In this document: positions 1-8,906 of the stretch, in pieces | Layout: every line of letters starts with the position of its first letter | How positions within the stretch are numbered: position 1 is the stretch's first letter | Assembly: GCA_046349935.1 (NCBI GenBank) | Contig: JAXMBK010000010.1 | Location: forward strand, 1 to 64,000 | Length of the DNA stretch: 64,000 nucleotides | Direction of reading: 5' to 3' | From: CAIXSC01 sp046349935 | Lineage (GTDB): Bacteria; Planctomycetota; Planctomycetia; Pirellulales; Pirellulaceae | Program-made: the position numbers and the translations under genes | The notes under the pieces: generated by a model | The model's input: only the letters and a program-made list of their open reading frames with translations | Database searches by the model: none | Told to the model about the DNA's origin: nothing

Positions 1-356
1 CGTTCCAGCCGCCGCCGCAGTTGTTGCAGCAGTTGGGCCTTCCGCCGGGACGCGTGCAGCACTTGTTCCGCGAATGGCAGCCGCCCCCGCCGCCGCCGCC
101 CGATCAGAAGGGGAAGGTGGAAGAGCCGAGACCGTGTCCCAAGTGCGGCGGCATCACCTACTTCGGCCGAACTGCCATTTTCGAATTGTTGGAAGTAAAC
201 GAGGCGTTCCGCAGTGCGCTCGTGAAGAAGGCGCGGCCCGAAGAGCTGCGCAAGATCGCGCGGGAAGGCGGCTGGCGCAGCATTAAGGAAGAAGGCATCT
301 TGTTGCTCGTCAAAGGCACGGTGTCGCTCACAGAACTGCAACGGGTGCTGAAGTAA
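1..356 (+). CDS. Type II secretion / type IV pilus assembly ATPase (GspE/PilB), C-terminal fragment
   Basis: The reading frame is open from base 3 to the stop at 354-356 and has no start in the window, so this is the 3' end of a longer gene. About 117 residues are visible. They contain a CPKCGG motif followed by FGRTAIFELLEV, matching the end of the zinc-binding cysteine region and the following conserved segment of GspE/PilB secretion ATPases. The family's first CxxC pair would lie upstream of the window. A run of seven prolines just before the cysteine pair is unusual. In the family the protein is a hexameric cytoplasmic ATPase powering pseudopilus or pilus assembly. The identification rests on this tail only; GspE and PilB cannot be told apart here. 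Confidence 0.8.
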   Translation, partial: FQPPPQLLQQLGLPPGRVQHLFREWQPPPPPPPDQKGKVEEPRPCPKCGGITYFGRTAIFELLEVNEAFRSALVKKARPEELRKIAREGGWRSIKEEGILLLVKGTVSLTELQRVLK

Positions 357-361
357 CTGGC

Positions 362-1099
362 ATGTCGACCAATTCGGAAACCACGGCGAACGCGCGGGCG
401 TTTCGCGAAACGGACGAGTTTATCGAGGGCGGTCATCGGCGGCTCACCATCTGGGCGGTCGCCGCCGCCGCCTTGGGACTCGCCGCGTCGCTGGCGCTCG
501 TCAGCCCGCTGCTCTGGGTCGTGCCGCTCGCGGCCGTCGCCTTCGGACTGATCGCGCTCAAGACGATCCGCGACAGCGAAGACGCGCTGGCGGGCGGCAA
601 GTTAGCGATGCTCGGCATCGGCCTCGCCGTCGTGTTCTTGTCGTGGGCGATGACCTCCTACTGGATGCGCGGCCGCCTGCTGTACGCGCAGGCCCAAGGG
701 ATCGCCGACGAGTGGTTTGATTTGGTCAAGGATCGTCGGCTGGAGGAAGCGCACCAGCTGCGGCGGAATTACGTCGATCGAGCCCCGTCGAACATTCCCC
801 TGGAGCAGCATTACCGCGAGTCGAATGCGCGGGAGATGCTGGCGGGGTTCACGCGCGAGCCGGTGGTGGAAAAGATCGCCCTGCTGGGCGACGACGCGCG
901 GTTGACCTTTCAATCGAACGTATACGTCACCAGCGAGCGAGCGAACTTGGACGCCATCGCGATGCGGTACTTGCTGGAGTCGATCAGCGGCAAAGAGCCG
1001 CCGACGGTGGTCGAGGTCGAGTTGACTCGGGAAGCGTTCAGCGGCGTCGGCGAAAGCCGCTGGACCATCCGCCGCATCGATTTCCGCCCCATCAAGTAG
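362..1099 (+). CDS. Hypothetical membrane protein
   Basis: A 245-residue protein starting 5 bases after the secretion ATPase stop, so probably in the same transcript. Residues about 30-75 hold two closely spaced hydrophobic segments and about 80-100 a third. The remaining roughly 140 residues are soluble, charged, and end in a beta-rich stretch (VVEVELTREAF...WTIRRIDFR). The three N-terminal helices resemble the DUF4190 kind of arrangement but I do not recognise the family. Its neighbour suggests a role at the envelope; this is inference only. Confidence 0.7.
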   Translation: MSTNSETTANARAFRETDEFIEGGHRRLTIWAVAAAALGLAASLALVSPLLWVVPLAAVAFGLIALKTIRDSEDALAGGKLAMLGIGLAVVFLSWAMTSYWMRGRLLYAQAQGIADEWFDLVKDRRLEEAHQLRRNYVDRAPSNIPLEQHYRESNAREMLAGFTREPVVEKIALLGDDARLTFQSNVYVTSERANLDAIAMRYLLESISGKEPPTVVEVELTREAFSGVGESRWTIRRIDFRPIK

Positions 1100-1121
1100 C
1101 ATCGCCCCGCTCCCCAGCCCG

Positions 1122-3470
1122 TTACGGCTTGGCGGCCTTCGCAGCCGTCTGCGGCTGTAGCTCAAGAATCTCGTCCCAGGGCATGTGCGTCCCATGCGTC
1201 CCCCGCGCCACTCCCAGCAACCGCGGGCCGGCGGCGTCCAGACGAAACTCAAGTTCGATGCCGTCGTATTCGCCGAACACAAGGCTCTTGCCGACCCCTT
1301 TGCCTTGCTTCTTCAGCTGCAGTGCGTATCCGTTGGCGTTGACGTCCGAATCGGGACGCAGCGTGCCTTTGTAGGCCGCGACGAACTTGGATTTGGTGTG
1401 TCGCACCAGCACCTCGACTTCATCCACGTCATTCGGACCGCTCTTGACCGCCAGCTCAATCGGCTCCTTAGCGCCTAGACTGCGGCTGCGGATCATTCCT
1501 TGCCAGCGTTGCGCCGGCGTGAAATGCTCGCGCCAGTTTGCGACCATGCTGGCGCGGTCGATGGCAGGCGTTTCGGCGTCCGCGTCTCGCTTCAGTTCGA
1601 TGATCTCGCCGCCGCTGGAGACGCCGACCATCTCCTCGCCGCTGGGCAGAATCCGGAATCGATGCACCGACTCGTCGTCGAGGTGCGTTCCGAAGAACGC
1701 ATGCCACCAAGGCACGATGATCCCCGGCGGATGGTTGCGACTGCTGGTCTTGGCGCGCAGCACCAGCGCGAAATCGTCGATCGCCTCGTCGGTCAGTTTG
1801 ACCGACCCTTCGAGCACTCGGAATTGCGACGAATCCGAGTCGCCTTCGATGACGACGCGGACGTAGCCAAGATCATTGCGCGTTTCGGCGACCGTCAACT
1901 TGAAGGTGCACGTCGTTCCCCGGAACTCGGGCACGACATGCTGATACTTCCCGTTCCAGACGGTTCCCGGCTGGAGCGCTCGCTGCCAGCGCGCGGGCGA
2001 GGCGGCGTAGTCCTTGATGGGAGCGGCTCGCTTGAGTTTCAGTTCGGCGTTCTGCAAGATGGGCTCGCCGTTCAGCGGCAGCATCAACTCGATCTCGTGC
2101 GGATGGTACTTCAGTTCCCCTGGGTTCATCTGCTTCACGGGCTTCAGCCGCACGGGTCGTCCCACTGCTTCTTCGCGGCTCATCCCGGCCGTTCCCTGCA
2201 AGACGATGGGGGCGTGGAGCAGCGCGGGGGCTTCGAGTACGGTGCGAACGTACTGGCCGTCGTCGCGGTTTTCGAGGAACGTGAGTCGCACGTCGCGCGC
2301 CGGTTCGTCGCGCACGCGCAGTTCCCCTTCCCAAACTTCGCCCGGCTTGCAGCCGACGGCCAGCAGATCGGTGAACGTCGAGAGCGACGCGATCTTCGGC
2401 GCTTTTTCGTCCGGCGTCCAAGCGACGGCCGGATTGGCGCCCGCCGCCGTCAGTTGACCGTCGCTCGCAGCGGTCAATCTGAGGCCGCTCCCCGACAAGT
2501 GCACCGGAAACGCGCGGCCCGCCCGCGACGCGGCCAACCGCAGCAGCCAACCATCGGGATTGGGTCGCTCAGCGGCAAGCGGATCGTCGGCGGTGGGGGC
2601 TGGGGCGAGCTCGATAGCGCCGGTCCATACGCCGCGCTCCAGCGGGTTGGACGCGTTCGTGATCAGCACGAGGACTTGCGAGCCGTCGTCGCTGCGTTGG
2701 ATGAAGGAAGCTCGGAACGACGTCGATGTTCCGCTCCGATCATCCACCGACCAGACCCACGATTTGCCCGGTTCGCTCGCCGCGAACAGGCGTTTCTTCT
2801 CCGCCTCCAGTCGCTCGACGACCTTCGCCTCGGCCGACTCCAGCAGCTTCACGAAGTTGCGTTCTTGGTCGATTCGTTCGACGACGCCGTTCGCGTCGCC
2901 GGGCCCGTCGATGCGGATTGCTTCCGGGGCGAGCTTCGCTTTGGCGACTTGCCGTTCATCGTTGAATTCGGCGGGGAATTGCGGCTTGAGGTCCGAGAAA
3001 TGCCAGCGTCCGTCGCGCAGTTCTGCGTACAGTTTTCCGGTCCAGGCGACCGGCGCGCCGCTTTTGGCGGTGCGCCGAAACAGTGCGCCGAAGGCGGCCG
3101 GCTTGGGGGATTTGGCGACCACGGCAGCACGTTCCGGCATCCGCAGCAAGGCAACTCGCTCCAGCGCCTTCTGGAACGTCTGAGGGTCGTAGGCGTAGTG
3201 AGCGAAGGCTTCGTCCAGCGTCGCGCGGACGTACAGGTCGTCCTTCAATTCATCTTCGACTTGGATCGACGCCAGCCAGCGCGGCGGATTCCCCACCGAC
3301 TCGACGTTCGTCACGACGATCGACTTGCCCGCCACGGGGGCTGATAGGTCGTCGAGCTGGCTGCGAACGTAAGCCGCAGTTTCTTCAGCGGGCGGCGACT
3401 TCGCGCCGCAACCGACGCCGGCGACCAGCGGCACGGCCCATAGCAGGAGAAAGCACAGAGGGGACTTCAT
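1122..3470 (-). CDS. Large exported hypothetical protein, possible lipoprotein
   Basis: The frame could begin at 3503, but the ATG at 3470 gives a clean signal peptide (MKSPLCFLLLWAVPLVAGVGC) with a cysteine at residue 21 in a loose lipobox, so that start is preferred. The product is about 782 residues. It is rich in beta-type sequence with several repeated blocks of the form 'W.G.....R....F...R.DG.YV..V.E' (for example near 1860-2010 and 2200-2330), suggesting three or four copies of one beta domain of about 130 residues. I do not recognise a named family. It is likely periplasmic or anchored in a membrane. It is convergent with the upstream membrane protein gene. Confidence 0.65.
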   Translation of the reverse strand: MKSPLCFLLLWAVPLVAGVGCGAKSPPAEETAAYVRSQLDDLSAPVAGKSIVVTNVESVGNPPRWLASIQVEDELKDDLYVRATLDEAFAHYAYDPQTFQKALERVALLRMPERAAVVAKSPKPAAFGALFRRTAKSGAPVAWTGKLYAELRDGRWHFSDLKPQFPAEFNDERQVAKAKLAPEAIRIDGPGDANGVVERIDQERNFVKLLESAEAKVVERLEAEKKRLFAASEPGKSWVWSVDDRSGTSTSFRASFIQRSDDGSQVLVLITNASNPLERGVWTGAIELAPAPTADDPLAAERPNPDGWLLRLAASRAGRAFPVHLSGSGLRLTAASDGQLTAAGANPAVAWTPDEKAPKIASLSTFTDLLAVGCKPGEVWEGELRVRDEPARDVRLTFLENRDDGQYVRTVLEAPALLHAPIVLQGTAGMSREEAVGRPVRLKPVKQMNPGELKYHPHEIELMLPLNGEPILQNAELKLKRAAPIKDYAASPARWQRALQPGTVWNGKYQHVVPEFRGTTCTFKLTVAETRNDLGYVRVVIEGDSDSSQFRVLEGSVKLTDEAIDDFALVLRAKTSSRNHPPGIIVPWWHAFFGTHLDDESVHRFRILPSGEEMVGVSSGGEIIELKRDADAETPAIDRASMVANWREHFTPAQRWQGMIRSRSLGAKEPIELAVKSGPNDVDEVEVLVRHTKSKFVAAYKGTLRPDSDVNANGYALQLKKQGKGVGKSLVFGEYDGIELEFRLDAAGPRLLGVARGTHGTHMPWDEILELQPQTAAKAAKP

Positions 3471-3855
3471 CGTGAGGACTCCGGAACAACAGCGACGACG
3501 CAACCGCGGTCAGGCGACGGTCGGAGGACGGCCGTCTGCACTCCAGTTGTTCGCCGCGCCACGCGGACGGAAAGATTTTCGAGAGGCCGCGCATGTGCTA
3601 CCCTTTCGGGACAACGCTATGAAGCATTTTCAGGCCGCGAAACGGCGGGATATGACGAGCGTCGGACGTCCTCGCTCGCTCCCAGGCAGATTTGTCTCCG
3701 TGAGAAATAAGAAAGCGCGAACAAGGAGGTGCACCCGCGCGGCCGGGAAAGCCGTGGATCACCCTTGCGAAACCGAAAGACCTCGTTTCTCCCGTGAAGA
3801 ATTGCTTCACCGCGTTGCCCTTCGGGGCGCCATGGAACCTTAGGCGGGCCCATTC
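3471..3855. other. Intergenic region between divergent genes, no gene seen
   Basis: This 385-base gap separates the divergent lipoprotein-like gene and the ECF sigma gene and should carry promoters for both. The ORFs crossing it lack start signals and family resemblance. Two small inverted repeats are visible: GTGAAG/CTTCAC at 3794-3810 and a GCCC-TTCG-GGGC tetraloop hairpin at 3817-3828, just before the ECF gene. No convincing -35/-10 pair could be assigned. Confidence 0.4.
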
Positions 3856-4512
3856 ATGGAGCAGAGCCACACGTCGTACGACAAGACTTCCCTGTCGCTC
3901 TTGATGCGCGCCGTCGAGCGCGACCAAGACGCTTGGCAGCGGCTGGTGCGCGTTTACACGCCGCTGATCTGCCACTGGGCGCGCCGCGTCGGCCTGCAGG
4001 CCGACGATGTGTCGGACGTCGCTCAAGACGTGTTCCTCGTTCTGCATGCCAAGATCTCGCAGTACGACCCGCAGCGCGGCGCCGGATTTCGAGGCTGGTT
4101 GTGGGGCATCACTCGCAAGAAGCTAGGCGAGTTTCTCCGGCGGCGGCGTTTGCACCCCGCCGCGGTCGGCGGTTCGGACGCCCTGAACCTGGCCGACCTG
4201 CTGGCCGACGACGCGGACGAATCAACGTGGCACTCCATCGGACGAACAGGGGACGAAGCGCTGCTGCTCGCCGCACTCGACGTCGTTCGCGAAGACGCTC
4301 AACTGCACACCTGGCAAGCGTTTTGGGGGATGACGGTCGAGGGAAAATCGGCGGCGGAGCTGGCGGAAGTTCTGGGCATGACGACGAAAGGGGTGCGGCA
4401 AGCCAAGCACCGAGTGTTGGCGAAACTGCGCGAGGTGCTGGGGGACGATGCGAGCGCCATCTTGAAGCATTCGATGTCGGCCGACGCCGCCGCGTGGCGC
4501 TCTTCGCAATAG
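3856..4512 (+). CDS. ECF-family RNA polymerase sigma factor
   Basis: A 218-residue protein with the ECF layout. The region 2 helix is around residues 18-85 (DVSDVAQDVFLVLHAKI, then FRGWLWGITRKKLGEFLRRRR) and the region 4 helix-turn-helix around 155-195 (AAELAEVLGMTTKGVRQAKHRVLAKLREVL). It should direct RNA polymerase to a specific promoter set. The gene lies 72 bases upstream of a kinase that begins with a zinc-finger anti-sigma-like domain, the usual planctomycete pairing, so the kinase product probably controls it. Start at ATG 3856 fits the length of the family. Its target genes cannot be read from the window. Confidence 0.9.
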   Translation: MEQSHTSYDKTSLSLLMRAVERDQDAWQRLVRVYTPLICHWARRVGLQADDVSDVAQDVFLVLHAKISQYDPQRGAGFRGWLWGITRKKLGEFLRRRRLHPAAVGGSDALNLADLLADDADESTWHSIGRTGDEALLLAALDVVREDAQLHTWQAFWGMTVEGKSAAELAEVLGMTTKGVRQAKHRVLAKLREVLGDDASAILKHSMSADAAAWRSSQ

Positions 4513-4584
4513 GTCATTGCGGACTGTCGGCGTCGACGACGCCGGTCGCGGTTTTCGTCGCCGTTCTTCCAGGGTGCTGACGAT

Positions 4585-6624
4585 ATGGACGAAAAATGTC
4601 CTTCCCTCGAACGCCTCCGCTCGCTCGTCGACGGAACGCTCGACGCCAGCGAACTCGACGCCGTCACGAACCATCTAGAGGTTTGCGCTTCCTGCGACGA
4701 ACAGGTCGCGCGGCTGGAACAGTCGTTCCCACGACTTGATGTCGCCCCTCTTTCCGACCCAGACTTGCCCGAGGAGGTCGGCCCGGTCGTCGACCGCATC
4801 TTGCAGAAGTTGAGCGAACACGGCGACCGCCCTCGTCGACCGTCGTACTTCGGCGCGTTCGAACTGCCGACAGGTACGCACTTGGGCAATTACCAGATCG
4901 ACGAGTTGCTGGCGCGCGGCGGCATGGGGTTCGTCTACGCCGCTCGCCACCGCTACTTGCATCGCCGAGCGGCGCTTAAGGTCTTGCCCGGCTATGCGGC
5001 GGACGACGAACTGCGACTGGCGCGGTTCGAACGCGAGATTCAACTGATCGCTCAGCTCGACCATCCTCATCTTGTCTCGGCGCTGGACGCGGGCCGAGCG
5101 GACGGCGTCTACTTTTACGCGATGCCGCTCTTGGACGGCGTCGACCTGGAAACGCTCGTCGAACGGATCGGTCCCCTGCCCTATGCGGCGGCATGCGAGG
5201 TCGTGCGGCAAGCGGCCGAGGGGCTGTGTGCAGCTCACGCTGCGGGCGTCGTGCATCGCGACGTCAAACCCTCGAACCTGTTCGCGACCGTCGACTGCGG
5301 CGACGCCCCCGTCGTCAAAGTCCTCGACCTGGGACTCGCCTTGCCCATCGGCCTGAACGCTGACTTCGCGTCGCTCACCGAATCCGGCCAGTTGCTCGGC
5401 ACGCTCGACTACCTCGCGCCCGAACAGGCTGCGTCGCCCGATGCGGTGGACGAGCGGACCGATGTCTACGGACTGGGGGCGTCGTTTTATCGGCTGTTGA
5501 CGGGGCGGTCGCCGCACGACGAGTGGCGCGGGGCCCCGCTGGCCCGTCGCATCCACGCTCTGGCGACTTGCTCGCCCGCGCCGCTTGCGACCTTGCGCGG
5601 CGATCTGCCCGACTCGCTCGCCCGCTTCGTCGATTCGCTGGTCGCGCTCGCCCCCCAACAGCGTCCGGGAACGATGCGCGCCGTCGCCGACCGTTTGGCC
5701 GAGTTCTCCCGAGATTATTCGGGAGTCGCGGGGCTGGAGGACCTGCGTCCGCGGATCGCCCAAGCGGCGTCGAGTCCGCGACGATCGTCCATGAGCCGAC
5801 CGCCGACCGAACCGAAGACGACGGCCGCCGGCGCGCCCCTCGCCGCTCGACGCCCATTTTGGCCGCGGTTCGCCGCCGTGGTGCTTGTCGCGAGCCTGGT
5901 CGTCGCCGCGGTCGTGACGTCCCTGGCGCGAATCCCCGCCGGCGCGCCGACAACCCGCGCGACGTCCGTGGTCGACCCGCCAACGCAAGGAGATCCGCCG
6001 CCGCAGGGCGGCGTGCCGAGGCAGATCGAAGCGCCGAGGGCGCCGGAGCCGACGTTGGTCGAAGAGTTCCCGGATGACGCGATCTTCGTGAAAAACAACG
6101 AGTGGCTGCGAGGGCAGAGAGGGGGAAGGTACTACGTGGAGCACCTCCGGTCCGGCCCTGGCCAGTATCAGTGGGCATGGCCGGTCGCCGACCATCCGGG
6201 CGCAGGACATTCGCGGGTCGATGTGCGGTTGGAGGCGGGGCGCGGGTGGTTGGTTGTTTGGACCAACGACTTGGATCGGCGTGGGTTTAGCGTCTGGCAA
6301 CTCGACGGCGAACTGTGGTTCGGTCCCTCTCCCTTTTACCGCGAAGGCGGCGGTCTGACAGACCAGTTGCTGGTTCCATCATCGCCGACGCGCGGCGTCG
6401 GCGCCGTCGATCAATTGCGAGTGCGACTGGAAGATCGCCGAGTTTCGGTCTTCCTGAACGACGTCCCTTGCGGGCCGCCGATCGACCTAGGATTCTCGCT
6501 CGGCGCCCACCGAGTCTGCCTGGGCATCGCCGAGCGGGGCCCCGGGAACGAACGAACTCGAGCGGAATTCGAGCGCGTCCTGCACTTCGACTTGTCAGCC
6601 TACCCCCCCTCTTCCCTTCCGTGA
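4585..6624 (+). CDS. Membrane Ser/Thr protein kinase with N-terminal zinc anti-sigma domain
   Basis: This 679-residue protein begins with a zinc-finger anti-sigma segment (H30-x3-C34-x2-C37), followed by a complete Hanks-type kinase domain from about residue 100. The Gly-rich loop is RGGMGFVY, the ATP lysine K132, the catalytic loop HRDVKPSN at 224-231, a DLG metal motif at 248-250, and GTLDYLAPEQ in the activation segment. A single membrane helix follows a Pro/Arg linker at about 425-447, and about 200 extracytoplasmic residues have a beta-sandwich look. The cytoplasmic end could bind the ECF factor encoded just upstream and the outer domain could sense a ligand; this coupling is inferred from layout. 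The DLG in place of DFG is common in bacterial kinases. Confidence 0.88.
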   Translation: MDEKCPSLERLRSLVDGTLDASELDAVTNHLEVCASCDEQVARLEQSFPRLDVAPLSDPDLPEEVGPVVDRILQKLSEHGDRPRRPSYFGAFELPTGTHLGNYQIDELLARGGMGFVYAARHRYLHRRAALKVLPGYAADDELRLARFEREIQLIAQLDHPHLVSALDAGRADGVYFYAMPLLDGVDLETLVERIGPLPYAAACEVVRQAAEGLCAAHAAGVVHRDVKPSNLFATVDCGDAPVVKVLDLGLALPIGLNADFASLTESGQLLGTLDYLAPEQAASPDAVDERTDVYGLGASFYRLLTGRSPHDEWRGAPLARRIHALATCSPAPLATLRGDLPDSLARFVDSLVALAPQQRPGTMRAVADRLAEFSRDYSGVAGLEDLRPRIAQAASSPRRSSMSRPPTEPKTTAAGAPLAARRPFWPRFAAVVLVASLVVAAVVTSLARIPAGAPTTRATSVVDPPTQGDPPPQGGVPRQIEAPRAPEPTLVEEFPDDAIFVKNNEWLRGQRGGRYYVEHLRSGPGQYQWAWPVADHPGAGHSRVDVRLEAGRGWLVVWTNDLDRRGFSVWQLDGELWFGPSPFYREGGGLTDQLLVPSSPTRGVGAVDQLRVRLEDRRVSVFLNDVPCGPPIDLGFSLGAHRVCLGIAERGPGNERTRAEFERVLHFDLSAYPPSSLP

Positions 6625-6648
6625 CCTCCGCGCCCTCTGTGGCAAATC
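6618..6648 (-). repeat. CCACAGAGG-type dispersed repeat, copy 1
   Basis: On the minus strand this reads TTTGCCACAGAGGGCGCGGA followed by GGTCACGG. The same core occurs at 50385-50434 and, degraded, around 52734-52862. It overlaps the end of the kinase gene. Function is unknown; it looks like a dispersed non-coding repeat family. Confidence 0.55.
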
Positions 6649-6775
6649 AAACTCTGCAGCAATGCAAACTCTGCGGCGAATCCCTCCTCGGCGGCCGACG
6701 CCTCGCCCGCGAGTCGCTTTGCTATGATGCCGCAAGCGAATTGAACTTCGGTCGCAGCGCGAGGGAGATTTTTGC

Positions 6776-8899
6776 ATGCCGACGCGATTCACGTGGGGAC
6801 GAACGATCTGGGGCTTGTGCTTGATGGGAGCGATGATGGCGAACGGCTTATCGCAAGGAGATGCAGCGGAACCGACGGATCCTCACCAATGGCTCGAAGA
6901 CGTCGGCGGCGAAAAGCAGCTCGACTGGGTCAAGCAGCGGAACGCCGATAGCGCCGGGCCGCTCACCAGCCGCCCCGACTTCGAACCGCTGCGCACCCGG
7001 CTGCTCGACATCCTCAACTCGACCGCCCGCATCCCGATGATCTCGAAGGCGGGCGACCACTACTACAACTTCTGGCGTGATGCGAAGAACAAACGCGGCC
7101 TCTGGCGCCGTACGACGCTCGACGAATATCGCAAAGCGGAACCGGCCTGGGAAACGGTCCTCGACCTCGACGCGCTCGCGGAAGCCGAAGGAGAGAATTG
7201 GGTCTGGAAGGGCGCGAATTTCCTGCAGCCGGAGTACGACCGCGTGCTGTTGTCGTTGTCGCGCGGCGGCGCCGACGCGACCGTGGTCCGCGAGTTCGAC
7301 GTGCGCACGAAGAAGTTCGTCGAGGGAGGCTTTCAATTGCCGGAGGCGAAGAGCCGCGTGGCTTGGCGCGGAATCGACAGCCTGTTCGTCGCCACCGACT
7401 TCGGTCCCGGCTCGATGACCAAGTCGGGCTATCCGCGGATCGTCAAAGAGTGGACTCGCGGCACGCCGCTGACCGAAGCGAAGCCCGTGTTCGCAGGGCA
7501 AGACGCCGATGTCAGCGTCGGGGCCAGCCGCGAACTGGCCAAGGGCTTCGAGCGCGACTTCGTGTCGCGCTCGATCACGTTCTGGACGAACGAAGTCTTC
7601 GTCCGCGACGGCGAGAAACTCGTCAAGATCGACAAGCCTGACGACGCCAATATGTCGTCGCATCGCGAATGGCTGCTCATCGAACTGCGCACCGATTGGA
7701 CCGTCGGCGGCAAAACCTACCCCGCCGGCGCTCAACTCGTCATCCGCTTCGACGACTTTCTGAAAGGGGACCGCAAGTTCGCGATGTTGTATGAACCGTC
7801 CGAACGCAAGTCGCTGGTCTCCGTCGTCGGCACGCGCCATCACTTTCTAGTGAATGAACTCGACAACGTGCGCGATCGCATCTACGTCGTCACGCACGTC
7901 GACGGCCAGTGGACTCGCAAACCGCTGGAGGGGGCGCCCGAGTTTAGTTCGGTCGGCGTGTCGGCGATCGATGGCGACGAGACCGACGAGTTCTTCATGA
8001 CGGTGTCGGACTATTTGACTCCCACGACGCTCAAGTACGGCGTGATCGGCCAAGGCGCGCCCGAAGCGCTGAAGTCGAACCCGAAGTTCTTCAATGCGGA
8101 CGGGTTGGTCGTCCACCAGCGCGAGGCCGTGTCGAAGGACGGAACGCGCGTTCCCTACTTCGAAGTGGCGCGCAGTGATATGAAGCTCGACGGTCAAAAC
8201 CCGACCTTGCTGTACGGTTACGGCGGCTTCGAAATCTCGATGGTCCCCGGCTATCAGCCGATGGTCGGCGCGGGATGGCTCGAACAAGGCGGCGTCTACG
8301 TCGTCGCAAACATTCGGGGCGGCGGCGAGTTCGGACCCAAGTGGCATCAAGCGGCGCTAAAGGCGAACCGCCATCGCGCCTACGAAGACTTTTCGGCGGT
8401 CGCCGAAGATCTGGTGAAGCGCAAGGTCACCTCCCCTGCGAAACTGGGCGCCATGGGCGGCAGCAACGGCGGACTGCTTATGGGCAACATGCTCACGTTG
8501 TACCCCGACCGCTTCGGCGCCATCGTTTGCCAAGTCCCGCTGCTCGATATGCAGCGCTTCCACAAGCTGCTCGCCGGCGCCAGTTGGGTCGCCGAGTACG
8601 GGAATCCCGACGACCCGCAGCAGTGGGAATTCATCCGAACCTTCTCGCCATACCACAACGTGACATCGGAGGGGAAGTATCCGGCGACCTTGTTTACGAC
8701 ATCGACGCGCGACGACCGAGTGCATCCGGGGCACGCGCGAAAGATGGTCGCCAAGATGATCGAGCAAGGTCACCGAGTGTCGTACTTTGAGAACATCGAA
8801 GGAGGCCACGGCGGTGCGGCGGACAACCCGCAGACCGCCTACATGTGGGCGCTCGCCTACACGTTCCTCCGCGCTCAGCTCTTCGAACCGACGAAATAG
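6776..8899 (+). CDS. Prolyl oligopeptidase family serine peptidase (S9A)
   Basis: A 707-residue protein with an N-terminal signal peptide (hydrophobic residues about 10-25, cleavage probably near residue 30), so exported. Residues about 35-420 form the beta-propeller part and the C-terminal part is the alpha/beta hydrolase domain. The triad is visible: S563 in GGSNGG, the DDR motif at about 646-648, and H678 in GGHGG. The segment GYGGFEISM...GGVYVVANIRGGGEFG is typical of S9A enzymes, which cleave short peptides after proline. The length matches the family (about 700). A GAGGGAG Shine-Dalgarno lies ahead of ATG 6776. The MFS gene starts 7 bases after its stop. Confidence 0.93.
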   Translation: MPTRFTWGRTIWGLCLMGAMMANGLSQGDAAEPTDPHQWLEDVGGEKQLDWVKQRNADSAGPLTSRPDFEPLRTRLLDILNSTARIPMISKAGDHYYNFWRDAKNKRGLWRRTTLDEYRKAEPAWETVLDLDALAEAEGENWVWKGANFLQPEYDRVLLSLSRGGADATVVREFDVRTKKFVEGGFQLPEAKSRVAWRGIDSLFVATDFGPGSMTKSGYPRIVKEWTRGTPLTEAKPVFAGQDADVSVGASRELAKGFERDFVSRSITFWTNEVFVRDGEKLVKIDKPDDANMSSHREWLLIELRTDWTVGGKTYPAGAQLVIRFDDFLKGDRKFAMLYEPSERKSLVSVVGTRHHFLVNELDNVRDRIYVVTHVDGQWTRKPLEGAPEFSSVGVSAIDGDETDEFFMTVSDYLTPTTLKYGVIGQGAPEALKSNPKFFNADGLVVHQREAVSKDGTRVPYFEVARSDMKLDGQNPTLLYGYGGFEISMVPGYQPMVGAGWLEQGGVYVVANIRGGGEFGPKWHQAALKANRHRAYEDFSAVAEDLVKRKVTSPAKLGAMGGSNGGLLMGNMLTLYPDRFGAIVCQVPLLDMQRFHKLLAGASWVAEYGNPDDPQQWEFIRTFSPYHNVTSEGKYPATLFTTSTRDDRVHPGHARKMVAKMIEQGHRVSYFENIEGGHGGAADNPQTAYMWALAYTFLRAQLFEPTK

Positions 8900-8906
8900 G
8901 GCGACG

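Noticed and set aside
1500..3344. A 614-residue ORF on the plus strand opposite the lipoprotein-like gene
   Set aside because: It is a long high-GC antisense frame, with no start signal and Arg-rich composition, typical of shadow ORFs; the minus-strand gene has a signal peptide and a plausible start.
4675..6300. A 541-residue ORF antisense to the Ser/Thr kinase
   Set aside because: The plus strand shows clear kinase motifs; the antisense frame shows none and has shadow-type composition.
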